A stretch of DNA of 64,000 bases, taken from positions 29,011,686 through 29,075,685 of the forward strand of contig NC_083604.1 of the NCBI RefSeq assembly GCF_029168945.1, read 5' to 3'. This document shows positions 32,903 to 44,458 of the stretch, piece after piece. The notes under the pieces were generated by a model. It ran no database searches. It was given only the letters and a program-made list of their open reading frames with translations, and was not told the DNA's origin. The position numbers were made by a program, and so were the translations under genes. Origin of the DNA: Cannabis sativa. Taxonomy: Eukaryota > Streptophyta > Magnoliopsida > Rosales > Cannabaceae. Numbering within the stretch: the first letter of the stretch is position 1; every line of letters begins with the position of its first letter.

Positions 32903-34587
32903 TTAGGCCAAGATATAGGCACACCAATAGCCTGAACAATAGTAAAAACTTCTGCTTCGGGGATAGATTTAGGTATTAAAGCCACTGGATTCAGAGCATG
33001 TTTGATTATCACCCGACAATATAATCCGGCTAGTGGCAATGTATGAATAGTGGATTCCCCTGTCTCCACTTGTAATGCAAATGCAACAATGTGATCAATT
33101 GATCCAAGTGCTAGTCGACATTTACGCTCCTACAACATTAACATATACAAAAGGGACATATAAGTAATCATGAAATAATAATAAAAGGAATACTTTAGCA
33201 AAAAAATTAATACCTGAGGCGTTGACAGTGGATAATCTACAGGAGAAGACATCGGAACATAGAAATCTTCTACATGTTGTTGTGGTGGCTCAGGTACATA
33301 GGTAGATCCACTATAACTTTGTTGCTGTGGATTTTCTCTTGTTGCTTCAAGCATTGATTTCACCAACTCTTCTTGTTGACGAAATCGATCTTCATACTCA
33401 TTACGTATTTGTTCTTCTTGCTCATGCATTAGTCGATCCAAATCATCATGTCCAACTTTCTTTTTTCCTTTCTCTTTTTCGGATGTAGGCTGTGGAGTGT
33501 GAAAATATTGAGTGGGGGTTACTCCATAACCCACCCCACGAACATAGCCTCGTGTCTCAAGATTGCCCAATGCCATAGTCAGCACATCATCAGAACCTTC
33601 AGGTTCCCATTTACCCTCTACTTCTAGTTGTCGGTAATGATCCTGCCATATAAGATGCATATAAGTTAATTAATTTAAATAATTGACAATGATGAATATC
33701 ATAGTATGCGTTTAAATTTATTTTACTTACAATTCTTTCTTTTACTTGTGATGCATTACCATCAAGCTCTCCTTTCTTGTTTTTTCGACCTAATGCCCAT
33801 AAATCAGCTCTATCCATTTTAGATGCTTTGTCCCCAAGCAACTCTCTAGCACGTTGGTATCCTCCTCTTGATAGGTGGTGGTTATATTCATTTTTGCACG
33901 AAGAGCTTGCATCTTCTCCCTTAATTCTATCCACTCCGGAGTCAATCTTGAATTAACAAATTTAACCCAATCCTCTTGTGTAATGACACCCTCATATCCC
34001 CTTGGTCTTGTTGGTGGAAATTCTCCTGGATTTTTCTCCAATTTCTTGTGCACATGTTCTCTTGTAAGATTTGTCTTATAATCTTTATATCGTTTTCTTG
34101 CTTGTTGCAAGAATTGCTTTTTATGTTGGGGTTGTAATTTAAACGTACTCTGCAAATTAAGAAATTATCAAACACATATAGAAAAATATTATCAATATTG
34201 GAAAAAGAAACAATGAAGAAGTGAATGTACCTTCATTATTTCCCATATTTGTGTCTTATCTTCTTTTGGGACCTTAAACCAATTCTCATGAAGAATTGAT
34301 ACAATTCTACGAACAGTAGATCCAAGCATAGATGCAAAGCTCACCCTACCCGTCCCAACCAATTGACCTCTTTCATTATACTCAACTGGTATTAGATGTC
34401 CCTCACTTCTACATCTATTAATGTTTGGCAACCATGATGGTCCTCTACCAGTTGGTATGCTACCATGGTCCTCATGTTCATCTATATCTATATTCTCATC
34501 TTCACTTTCCTCTATATTCTCATCTTCAATTTCCTGTATATTCTCATCTTCACTTGAATTTTCATCCAAAGGATCATAAGATGACAT
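32903..34587 (-). CDS. CACTA-2 Transposase_24 half of the Ulp1 fusion gene
   Basis: Start chosen at ATG 34587 (MSSYDPLDENSSEDEN). An acidic, highly charged N-terminus is followed by RGPSWLPNINRCRSEGH, VEYNERGQLVGTGRVSFAS and VPKEDKTQIWEIMK (exon end 34232). The next exon begins at 34149 with STFKLQPQHKKQFL and ITQEDWVKFVNSRLTPEW. A frameshift in an A-run near 33893 separates it from RGGYQRARELLGDKASKMD. A third exon (33644-33213) reads LGNLETRGYVRGVGYGVTP and a glutamate/arginine-rich coiled coil. The fourth (33129-32903) ends WPKN at the Tekay insertion and continues at 17884. The Transposase_24 part is thought to bind element ends. Apart from the shift and the insertion, the gene looks preserved. 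Confidence 0.78.
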
Positions 34588-34812
34588 CTGTATAATAACA
34601 TCATAAGTGAATGCAAAACAACATATTAATTGAGAATAACATGGAACAGAATAATATAGGCAACCATACAAAATAAGTTTGCCATAATCACCAATAATTC
34701 AAAAATACTAAATTGTTACAAAAGCAAACAAATATTACATATTGATTGAGAATAACAAGAAGAAATGAGATAAAGAAACTAATTGTCCAAATATTTTCGA
34801 TATTACATAAAC

Positions 34813-36286
34813 CTACGAATCAACCCATAAACCTTCACCATCTTCACGATAACATATGCTATCATCATCAAGTTGATCATCATTTTCTCGTAAAGTGATC
34901 GGGACATGTTGTTCTTCAAGAGGTAGATTATCATCTTCATCATACCAGTCTCTTGATTGCGTTGCAAGCACGACAGACCATTGGTCGTTTGCAGGATCCG
35001 GCACATAAAAAACTTGTGTGGCTTGTGATGCTAGAACAAATCGATCAGTTTTGTGCCCTAATCGATTTAGATTAACTAATGTAAAGCCTATATTATCATT
35101 TTTTACTGCACTATCACTTTTAGCCCAATCACATAAGAAAACAGGTACTTGAGTAATGATATAATCTAACTCCCAAATTTCTTTAACTACTCCATAGAAA
35201 GTCATGTTACATTGAACTGGATTACGATCCTTTGAACTCGACACTTGCAAAGCACTAGCGACAAGGCTAATACCACTATTTTGTGTGGTTTTGCTTTTAT
35301 CACGCTCTTGAGTGGTGAACTTTCTGCCATTTACAGTATATGATGAAAACTTGGTGACATTAAAAGAAGGACCACGTGAAAGCCATCGAACGATGTCGGT
35401 CACATTATTAGGTGTACTTCTCAATTCACATACTACTTAATAAGACACAAAAACTAATTAAAATACACATTACGCGAAGCAAATATACAAAAAAAAGTGA
35501 ATAACACATCTAATACCTTATTTTTAAACCAACTACTAAAAGTACGATAATGTTCATCTTGCAACCATTTTTTATTTCTGGACTTAGACGAAAACTTTAC
35601 CTTAATCCAATTGAAATGTTCCCTTGAAGCACATATGGTATATCGTTAGATAATACTTAATATATTGAAATGCATATTAATTAATAGGGGTAAAGATACA
35701 CTTACTCAATATATGGTTGAATATCATTTGTATTTTGCAACACTAGTCGATGTGCTTCATCTAATTCATTTTTGCCAACAGTGCATACAACACTACCTCG
35801 CCGATTGACAATATTACTTGATTTTACTTCATCATTAAGCCCAATACTTTGTACACCAGACATGTATTCAGAACAAAACTCAACTGCCTCTTCAGCAATA
35901 TAACATTCAACAATGCACCCTTCAGGTCGACTTCTATTCCTAACATATCCCTTGAGAATTTTCATATATCTCTCAAATGGATACATCCATCTGAAGTAGA
36001 CTGGACCACAAAATCGTAATTCTCTAACCAAGTGAACAGTGAGATGAATCATTATATCAAAGAAGGCAGGTGGGAAGAATTGCTCTAGTTTACACAATAT
36101 GTAAGTAATATCTTGTTGTAGCTTGTCCAACGAGGAGATATCTACCACTTTAGAGCATAACGATTTGAAAAACAAACACAACCTTGTGATTATCTCTCGA
36201 ACATTCTTAGGCAAAACTGATCGAATAGCCACAGGAAGCATGTGTTGCATTAGAACATGACAATCATGAGATTTCAAGCCAGTCAA
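34813..36286 (-). pseudogene. CACTA-2 TNP2 transposase C-terminal remnant (DUF4218 and DUF4216)
   Basis: The 5' exon (36286-35702) begins inside the protein (TGLKSHDCHVLMQHMLPVA) and covers DUF4218: EQFFPPAFFDIMIHLTVHL, GPVYFRWMYPFERYMKILKG, EGCIVECYIAEEAVEFCS. After a decayed intron-like gap, 35424-34813 carries DUF4216: YGVVKEIWELDYI, VPVFLCDWAK, GFTLVNLNRLG and QVFYVPDPANDQWSVVL, ending at TAA. The transposase-associated and Transposase_21 parts, expected upstream to about 38000, are absent and replaced by non-coding DNA. The same domains are interrupted in CACTA-1 at 2687, so the two elements keep partly complementary pieces of the same protein family. Confidence 0.83.
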
Positions 36287-36941
36287 AGTATAGGTTTTCG
36301 TATCTACAATTATATGTATTAAGAGAATATGCCCTTAATTTATATTGATAAGAAGTAATAATATATACATAAATAAATACAGAATATACTACACAATTAT
36401 ATGTATTATGAAAAATACATTTCTCATTCATGTGTTTTTTCTTTTAAAAGTTCATTCATGTGGTTTAGATGAATTTTTGAATTTGTATTTTGTAAAATGA
36501 ATGATATATGATCAAAAGTAATTTTAATATCCTTAATTTTATTTTTCTTCTATAAAAATTTAGGTTTCAAATCAGAAATATCTTTAAATTCAAGAGCTAA
36601 AAAGAAGATGAATATTATTTATAGGAAATTAGATAATTGCAAACAACTGAAAGTTACCATGAAAACATGTTAAGAGCAAGTATAAACTAGAGCTTACCAC
36701 AAAAGTTGGCCCCAAGAGAATAAAAGTGAGAATATTCTTTGAATCTTGAGCATCTATACGTAAAATCCAAAAAGAGAACAAAACTGAAGGTTAGATTCTC
36801 ATAGAAAAAGACAACCTTAAAATGAAGTAAAACATGGCCTAATCTCTAAGTGGCTATTGAAAAAATCAAGAGTTCTCAACTCAATACAAGCAAATAAAAC
36901 ATTATTAAGACTATCTAATTATGCTTGACATTAGAAACTAA

Positions 36942-37088
36942 GTGTGTTCACTATATATATTTATATATGCCAAATATCATAATGAAATAACATGCTGCAA
37001 ATTGCAGAAGGTATCTGCAAATGCATGGCTATTTTGGCATATTAGGATGAGATCAAAGTTTTGCATTATAGAAAAAGTTATTCTCATG
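36942..37088 (+). repeat. Direct repeat copy 1 inside CACTA-2
   Basis: This copy starts GTGTGTTCACTATAT and ends AGTTATTCTCATG. It matches 37590-37746 with scattered differences, including the blocks GCTGCAAATTGCAGA, CTGCAAATGCAT and GATCAAAGTTTTGCAT. Confidence 0.85.
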
Positions 37089-37589
37089 TTTTGTTTGTTT
37101 CTTTAAAGTTATAATCTTTAAGAAGATCATCAAAATAATTATTGGGATCTTGAAAGTACAACCAAAAAGAAATTATAATAACCACTCTTTTCCATTTATT
37201 AATTTAAATGTTAGTATAAGTATTGGAATAAACAAACAATAAGAAGTTGTCATAGTGTGAGTTGTCACACTCACAATCAAACTCATTTTCACGGCCCTAT
37301 AATTAGACTCACTCCTCTTTGGTTGAAAACTCAAAATAAAGCAAAGCAAAAGTTTTATTATGCCATTACTATTTATAAGCACACCTCTATCCATCAGAAG
37401 CACACATTCCTATGCTAATAATACACAGCACATAATAATAATAGATATATATTTTCCCTTATTTTGAACAAATATATGGCAAAAATCAAAAAATACACAT
37501 AAACAGGTGTTATTCTCAATGTTCAACATCTATTCTAAAAAATTATTTGTTAATGTTTCTTAATACTAGGCCTCTTCTTGCCTAACTAG

Positions 37590-37746
37590 GTGTGTTCACT
37601 ATATGTATATTAAATATGCCAACTCATAACGAAACAGCAGCTGCAAATTGCAGAGGTATTTGCAGAGGGTACCTGCAAATGCATTGTTATTTTGGCAAAT
37701 TGGGATAAGATCAAAGTTTTGCATAATAGAAAAAGTTATTCTCATG
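37590..37746 (+). repeat. Direct repeat copy 2 inside CACTA-2
   Basis: This is the counterpart of 36942-37088, about 650 bp away in the same orientation. It has an additional TTTGCAGAGGGTACC-like insertion. Both copies contain near-palindromes around TGCAAATTGCA. Confidence 0.85.
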
Positions 37747-38498
37747 TCTTGTTTTAAAACACTTTCTAACTTTTCTTTCTTTTTCAATGACAATTATAGT
37801 AGTGGTTTTGAGTGAATTGTGTGACTGGTCCATTGACTCTCGTGTCAATTTCATACACACAAATGCATTAATACATTGACCGGTCCATTGACTCCCAATA
37901 GTTTTCAATACATAAAACCCCATTTACAGTACTAAAAATTTCTGCAAATATAATGATAAATACATGAATATATGTATAATGAGAATGTAGAGTAAAAGGA
38001 AGAGAGATCGAGAGAAAGTATATATAAAAGAGAGATTGAGTAATAGAGAAACTCCCTTTAATCAAATACAAGTAAAAATGCAAAAATCTCACTCAAACAT
38101 CAATTGATTTCAATATACATTTTGATGCTAATGAATCAAAGTAAAGGATTTACAGAATCCACTTTCTAGGATTCGAAGTCACAAATCCAGAATAATAAAA
38201 AAAAAAAAAAAACTCACCTGATGTGGGTGCAGCAAAATCAAAATCAAGGCAGTTTGAGGAGAGAGTTTGGTGGACAATGATTTGGGCTTCCTCTTCTCAG
38301 AGGTCGATCGTTAGAGGTGAGAAATAAGGAATTTCTCAACAATAACAATAGAGAAATAAAGTAAAAAAAAAATAAAAAAGGAAAATAGTTTAAAACAAAG
38401 GAAAAAAAGCAACAAAAAGAGGCAAAGTGAAAAATTAAGCGCCAAAAATTGAGTCACCCCCTTTTGTCTTAGTTTATATACTAAAATATAAATAATTA

Positions 38499-38539
<41 letters not shown>
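38499..38539 (+). repeat. (TTA)n microsatellite
   Basis: About 13 uninterrupted TTA/ATT units inside the right part of CACTA-2. Confidence 0.9.
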
Positions 38540-38639
38540 GTAATTTCTAAAAAAAAAGTATATATATAACTATTTAATGAATTCCACCCCAAATGGACAC
38601 ATCCCTCTTTTAGGAAATTTTTTTTATTTTTTTTTAGTT

Positions 38640-38811
38640 TTAACTTATTGTGTCTAAACACATTTTTTTAGTCCATTAATATTAGACATAATATGTTTTT
38701 TTTCCTAGTCCATTAATGTTGGACATGAAATTTTTGGAAAAAAAAATTATGTCCTACACTTTTTTTGTTGGACATGAAAAAGGGACATAGAAAAGGTTAT
38801 TTGTAGTAGTG
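38640..38811 (-). repeat. CACTA-2 right terminus with subterminal repeats
   Basis: The stretch holds repeated half-sites of the same motif as at the left end (TTAGTCCATTAATATTAGACA, CTAGTCCATTAATGTTGGACA, TGTTGGACATGAAAAAGGGACAT). It ends in GGTTATTTGTAGTAGTG, the inverted CACTA terminus, followed by the target duplication CAT. Confidence 0.88.
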
Positions 38812-38814
38812 CAT

Positions 38815-40560
38815 GTTCAGGTCTCTCTGGGTGAAGAAGTATTTCAAACTTTTATGATCAGTGTATATCTCACATTTCTCGCCATACAAGTAATGCCGCC
38901 AAATCTTTAGCGCAAATAATACTGTTGCGATTCTAAGTCATGAGTAGGGTACATTTGCTCATACTCCTTTAACTGTCGAGAAGCATAGGCTATTACCTTT
39001 CCAGATTGCATAAGATAACAGCCCAGACCCTGTCTCGAGGCATCATAATAAACAACAAACTTTTCCTTATCTGAAGGAAGAGTTAACACTGGAGCGGTAA
39101 TCAAGCGCTGCTTTAACTCCAAAAAACTTTTCTCCCACTAATCAGTCCAAACAAACTTCAAGTTCTTTTGGGTCAGCTCTGTTAAGGGTAAATCAATCTT
39201 TGAGAAACCCTCAACGAACCGACGATAATACCCAGCTAAACCCAAAAAGCTTCTAACTTCAGTAGCTGATTTTGGTGTTGGCCAATCCCGAACAGCTTCA
39301 ATCTTGGTCGGATCAACCATGATCCCATATTTATCAACTATGTGCCCCAATAAAGAGACGCGAGATAACCAGAATTCACACTTTTTGAACTGAGCATACA
39401 ACTTGTGATATCGTAACCGTTCCAATACTGATTTGAGATGCAACTCATGTTCCTCTTCTTATTCAGAATAAACCAATATATCATCAATAAACACAATTAC
39501 ACACATGTCCAGATAATCCTTCTACACTCGATTCATAAGATCCATGAATGTCGCCGGGGCATTGGTGAGTCCAAAAGACATCACTATAAATTCATAATGT
39601 CCATAGCGAGTACGGAATGCAGTTTTTGGGATATCTTCCTCTCAAAATTTCAGTTGATGATAGAATGAGCAAAGATCAATCTTAGAGAAGACCGTCTTCC
39701 CCCATCAGTTGATCAAAAAGATCATCAATTAAAGGCAAAAGATACTTGTTCTTGATGGTAAACTTGTTTAACTCCCGGTAATCAATACCTATTCAAAGCG
39801 ACCCATCTTTTTTTTTTTTTACAAACAAAACCGAAGCACCCCTAAGAGAGTAACTTGGTCTAATGAACCCCAGCTTCAACAACTCTTGCAACTTGATCTT
39901 TAACTCTTTCAATTCCGCTGGAGCCATCCGATATGGTGCTTTTGATACTTTTTTTGCTCTCGGAACTAACTCACAAATTCAATCTCTCAGGTAGGTGGCA
40001 ATCCCAGTAGATCTTCTAGAAAAATGTCAATGAACTCGCATAACAATCTTGTATTCTCAGGCCTAGATGTCACAGGTTGGCTGGTATCCACTGCAGTGAC
40101 TATGAATCCCAGACAAGCTCTACTCATCATATCTTTAGCTTTCAAAAGTGTTATCCTTGGTATGCGTGTTCCCTAAACTTTACCCACAAACACTATCGGG
40201 TTAGCTCTATCGGGCTCAAACACCACCATCTTCCGCTTGTAGTCGATCGTTGACCCATACTTTGACAGAAAATCCATTCCCAGGATTATATAAAAATTAG
40301 ACAGTTGCAGCTCTATTAGATTGGCGGTTAATTGACAACCGTCAATCTAGAAAGACAAAGACCGAATCCACCTAGTGGATACTATAAGGTCTCTTGAAGG
40401 TAACAGGGTACCAAACCCAAAGCATATACATCACATGGTTATGAAAACTTTCAATTACTCTCTCAACACATAGGAATGAGTAGCTCCCAAGTCAAACAAT
40501 ACAGTATAGGAACAACCATGTATAGATAACTTACTTGTCACCACTGACGGACTAGCATCA
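38815..40560 (-). pseudogene. pol: Gypsy-2 protease, RT and RNase H
   Basis: In minus order: protease (near 40510-40470) reads YTVLFDLGATHSYV, so the catalytic D-S-G has become D-L-G (40485-40493). Then come a QP-rich linker and RT with [12 protein letters not shown], a poly-T-derived poly-lysine run near 39815, [19 protein letters not shown] (with TAG at 39462), and [15 protein letters not shown]. RNase H follows with [18 protein letters not shown] (39080-39030), YPTHDLE and [11 protein letters not shown], which is cut at 38815 by CACTA-2. Stops and shifts occur throughout. It is an old, inactive copy. Confidence 0.85.
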
Positions 40561-40598
40561 GTGTCAGCCTGAGTCATGGTAAAAAGTTGTCCCGGGTT

Positions 40599-41757
40599 CT
40601 AAGAAGTATTTTTCTTCGGCTCCTCTTTCTTGGCTTGAGGAAAATCTCTGATAAAGTGGCCCACCATCCCACACTGGAAACAAGTCTTGGCCCAACATTC
40701 ACCCTGATGGTGTTTCTTGCATTTCAGACACTTAGGATAAGATCTCAATAAAGATCCGTAGCCCTGACGACAACCTATATTGCCCAATAACTTTCTATTA
40801 CCCCCTAATGTTCTGAAAGCATTAGCCTTCTGTTTGTGATCAGGGTTACCACCATCGGTCCCCTTACTGATATTACCACTTATAGGAGGATTCAACGCCG
40901 TGGAGGCATCCTTTGCAGTCTGACCCTTTGTTACATGTTGCTCAGCCTCCTCTGCAATTAAGGCTAGCTCTACCACTTTCTTGTATAAAGTATCATGAGT
41001 AGTGGTAATTTTCAAGTCCCAACTAATTGTGGCATTCAGTTCTCTCACATATTTTGTTTTCTGGTGAAATCTGTAGGCACTAGATCACCAGCAAATTTGG
41101 ACAGCCAATCAAACTCCCGAGTGTATTCGACCACAGACATTGTCCCTTGAGTCAGTTTTACAAAGACCTCCATATGTGAGGTTCTCACAGCGATGTTATA
41201 AAATTTTTCCTCAAACAGACTCTTGAACTCTTCCCAAGTCAACACATTGACATCACGAGTCTGGCCCACCATATCCCACCAGACGCGGACATGATCTTGT
41301 AACATAAAAGCTGCACAATTTACTCTCTTTGTCCCTATCACCCCCGTATTATCAAGGATACAGGTGATTATGCTCATCCACTGCTCAGCTTTAATTAAAT
41401 TAGTACCTCCCAGAAAAGTTGGAGGTTGCAGCTTCACGAACTGCTTAAACACTGAGTCTCTATGCGGCAACATAAACCCCTAGTTACCCACCACTGGCAT
41501 AAAAGCTGGTGGTAACACTTGCTCAACAGGGGCAGCCGGTGCCAATTGCCTCAACTGACGTTATTCTTCCTCTTGACGAAGTATGATACCTCACATTTCT
41601 TGAAACATTTGCTGCAAGTTAGCAGGTGAATTAGCATTGCAACCCCCGCGTTATCCCCCAGATTCTGCAGAGGTGGATGCGGTGCCTGTGGATTGGTCTT
41701 GTCTGCACTAGGCTCTAATTGCTTGCCCTGTGGTCTAGATGATTGCGGAGGATCCAT
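40599..41757 (-). pseudogene. gag: Gypsy-2 gag
   Basis: The likely start is MDPPQSSRPQGKQLEP at 41757. A break near 41550-41470 follows. The core (41473-41045) then reads VFKQFVKLQPPTFLGG, AEQWMSIITCILDN, DHVRVWWDMVGQ, LTWEEFKSLFEEKFYN and TMSVVEYTREFDWLSKFA. The next segment (41048-40599) holds the tether and zinc knuckle CFQCGMVGHFIRDFPQ, where the last knuckle cysteine is replaced by phenylalanine. Family members are Tekay-like chromovirus gags. Confidence 0.85.
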
Positions 41758-42079
41758 TTTTACAAGTACCCCTGTAATCAACAACCCCATCGAGTTAAGT
41801 ACCAATACCACACTTATGCACTTATTGCCTTTAACCCTAACTCAATTATTCATTCCAACTAAATAAACATTTATCATATAACATTTTAAGCATGGCATCA
41901 TATATCACATAAATGCTCTAGATGCTCGCATATTGCCTAAAATGGAAAGCGGTAAATAAATAGTCATATAAGCAGTGAAAGCGTTTACTCTCAACACCTA
42001 CTGCACCACGAGTCGAGCTTGCCTCTGACGATGATTGTACATGTTCAACCGGTGTAAAGGAAGTTTAAAAACCTTGGCC

Positions 42080-42091
42080 CTCTGATACCCA
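42080..42091 (-). promoter_or_regulatory. Primer-binding site of Gypsy-2
   Basis: The minus strand reads TGGGTATCAGAG just inside the 5' LTR, the initiator tRNA-Met primer site TGGTATCAGAG with one extra G. Confidence 0.75.
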
Positions 42092-42093
42092 AC

Positions 42094-44458
42094 TGTAGCG
42101 CCCTAACAATTAGGCACGTCACAACAACTAATTATGAAACCCTAATCCCCTAAACTAGGATTACTAAGAAGATAAGTGCAGAAAAATTAAACTTTAATCT
42201 AAAACAGAATGAAAATACAACTTGTAATAACTTTAAACTTTACAATCAAAAGTGACATATTTTGGGGTCCCAAAAATCTTTTACTAAATATTACAAGCCT
42301 TTTCACTAGCCGACCTAAGTAGTAAAATCGAAGTTACAAAAGTACATCGCTAGTAGACCCCAACCCTCTTGGTCTAGTGTGGCCCGAACATGTACAAGCA
42401 CCGCCAAGCCCTCGCATTCAGGGCTGATTAGAGACAGATTTACCCTTTCCTGCACAGTAGGGCACCCGTGAGCCAAGCCCAGCATGACAGTATAATATCA
42501 ATAATCATAACTATCATATCACATATACGATAATGCCATTTATAATTGTTTATTTAATATAGACCCGCGTGTTAAGCTCACACACCTATTTATGTTTTTG
42601 TGGCATAGACCCACGTGTTACGCTCACACGTCAACATACAATAAGGCCTTAGAATGGTTCATCTTAGTTCTAGTTACCGAGTCCAACCTGATTACGCCTT
42701 AAAGGCATAACCCATAATCTCAATATACATACATAAATCATGGCATAACAATACTCATTAACAATTCACTAGGGTAATAACCCTAGGCCAATAAACTGCT
42801 CTCTCTAGGGTAATAACCCTAATCTTGGTTTCTAGTTACTCACATATATGATATTTAATATAAGCATCATCGTGCATAACTCTACGTGCTAACTACTGTC
42901 TTACCTGATGTCCCGCAAACTTAGAGATTCCAAATCCCTGGGTGCTCCTGACTAAGTGCCAATAATCCTAGTCACAATTTCCAGGATTCACAAGTATATG
43001 GTTAATCCCTAAATCCACTTTCACATAATTTAAAATTGGCATTCAAAATACAGATAATCACATAGAGCTAGGAACGGGCTTTCCAACGATATATAAAGCT
43101 CCCGAAACGGTGTCTAGATCACAAAGTAACGAGGATTCAAATAACGCGTTTGAATCTGCCCAAAAAAAAATGAAGGGCGGGTCGCGACACTCCCTACATG
43201 GGGCCGCGACACCTATGTTTAAAATCAAGGATTTCAATAGAGGCGGGACGCGGCGCCCAGAGATCTGGGCCACGACTTCTAGGTTTCAAACCCATAAAAC
43301 CCCAATTTTCCTGCTCGAAAACATGCTCAAAAACACACCCAAACTGAGTCAAAAGCATGCTCACACACCATAATTAATTCCACAATAATAACCAACATAA
43401 CAGATAGCTATCACACACATTTTAAGCTCTAAATCACAGCATACATGCATCATAAAGTCAAATTTAAACATACTCCAACATAAGCTCAACACATGAGCAA
43501 ATCTTCACACTATACAAATTCAACAACTTGAATATCACAACATGCTTCACCATCATCCAAACAACAATAAATAGAGTCAATAATCCGATTCTTAAACTTG
43601 GGAAATAACCCTAAAACTTGCTAGCAAACATGGGTGCATAACCCATAATTTAAACAAGTTCAAGTTACAAAGTAATCACCATTAGCTCCCTTTTCAACCC
43701 TCATGCATTCAAAGCCCAAAGACATGACTCTCAACTTTAATTCAGCAAGAGAAATTAGATTTAAAATAGTAAGAACTACCTCAAATTCTAGCAAAGAACA
43801 ACTCCAAGTTCCAAGCACCAAAAGCTAGCAAAAATAAAGCTTGAACCAAAGTACTTTCTCAAAAATTTAACAATTCGATAGGGTGAGTAAAGAGGGAGAG
43901 AGAGTCGGTCCAAGAGAGAGAGAGAACCAGAAAATAATTCAATCCTCTACCAAAAATCTTTTTTGTTGTAAAATAAACCAATTATGCAAAATTACGATAA
44001 TGCCCCTAAAGCCATATAACACACATATAGACATTCAAGGGCAAATATGTCATTTCCATCACACGACACCTTATTCAAATAATTTTTAGAATATTTACAT
44101 ATCAATAAAATGCCAATACAAAATCCTGAAAATGAATTTCGGCCGAGAACCCGGTTTGACCCAAAATTCCCAATTGTGACTATATCGCGCCGATCTGTCA
44201 AACAACACCTAAAAAAAGACAAGACAAGTATACTATAGAATAATATAGTCCATAAGCATATCATAATATAAATTTCACAGTTTTACGCGTCTCGGGCCAA
44301 AATTACTAAAATACCTATGGCTCACCAACGGGGTCTTAACATGCCATATATCATATTAATTCACATATAATAAATTATATAATAATATAATTCTATAATA
44401 ATACACATATAGCTAGTTAGGGTTTGCTAATCTATTTTCTTAATCTTAGGGTATTACA
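42094..44458 (-). repeat. 5' LTR of Gypsy-2
   Basis: This 2365-bp LTR has ends TGTAGCGCC and GTATTACA on the plus strand and lies next to the primer site. It contains a tandem pair of segments with CCCACGTGTTACGCTCACAC-like units near 42560 and 42610 and a split CCCTAGG repeat near 42770-42830. The partner 3' LTR is missing from the left end of the element. Confidence 0.88.

Larger units (their letters stand above)
36300..38640. other. Non-coding interior of CACTA-2 where the transposase core should be
   Basis: About 2.3 kb of AT-rich DNA with no frame that matches Transposase_21. It contains the two diverged direct repeats listed below, a (TTA)n microsatellite, and a purine-rich stretch near 38220-38320 that may be the old 5' leader. 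The replacement of coding by repeat DNA is typical of defective CACTA copies. Confidence 0.65.
15873..38811 (-). mobile_element. CACTA-2 transposon with ULP1 gene
   Basis: The left end reads CACTACAAGAAAAATCCCC; the right end, read on the minus strand, reads CACTACTACAAATAACC. Both are flanked by the 3-bp duplication CAT (15870-15872 and 38812-38814). Palindromic subterminal repeats flank both ends. Genes on the minus strand from right to left are a TNP2 remnant (DUF4218/DUF4216 part only) and a Transposase_24-Ulp1 gene. Without the inserted Tekay array and its duplication (15018 bp) the element is about 7.9 kb. The transposase catalytic domain is absent, so it could move only with help from another copy. 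Confidence 0.9.
15281..44458 (-). mobile_element. Gypsy-2, a minus-strand Tekay-like retrotransposon split by CACTA-2
   Basis: The pieces are 15281-15872 (integrase and end of RNase H) and 38815-44458 (RNase H, RT, protease, gag, primer site, 5' LTR). They join in frame across CACTA-2: FFTQRDLNM on the right side continues as RQRRWL on the left side. The gag and pol sequences resemble the other Tekay-like elements here. The 3' part, with the rest of integrase, any chromodomain and the 3' LTR, is missing at the left border. Many substitutions and stops make it older than the elements inside it. Confidence 0.88.

Noticed and set aside
43110..43373. 87-codon plus-strand frame in the Gypsy-2 LTR
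   Set aside because: Located in LTR DNA, no similarity pattern, not supported by a partner LTR.
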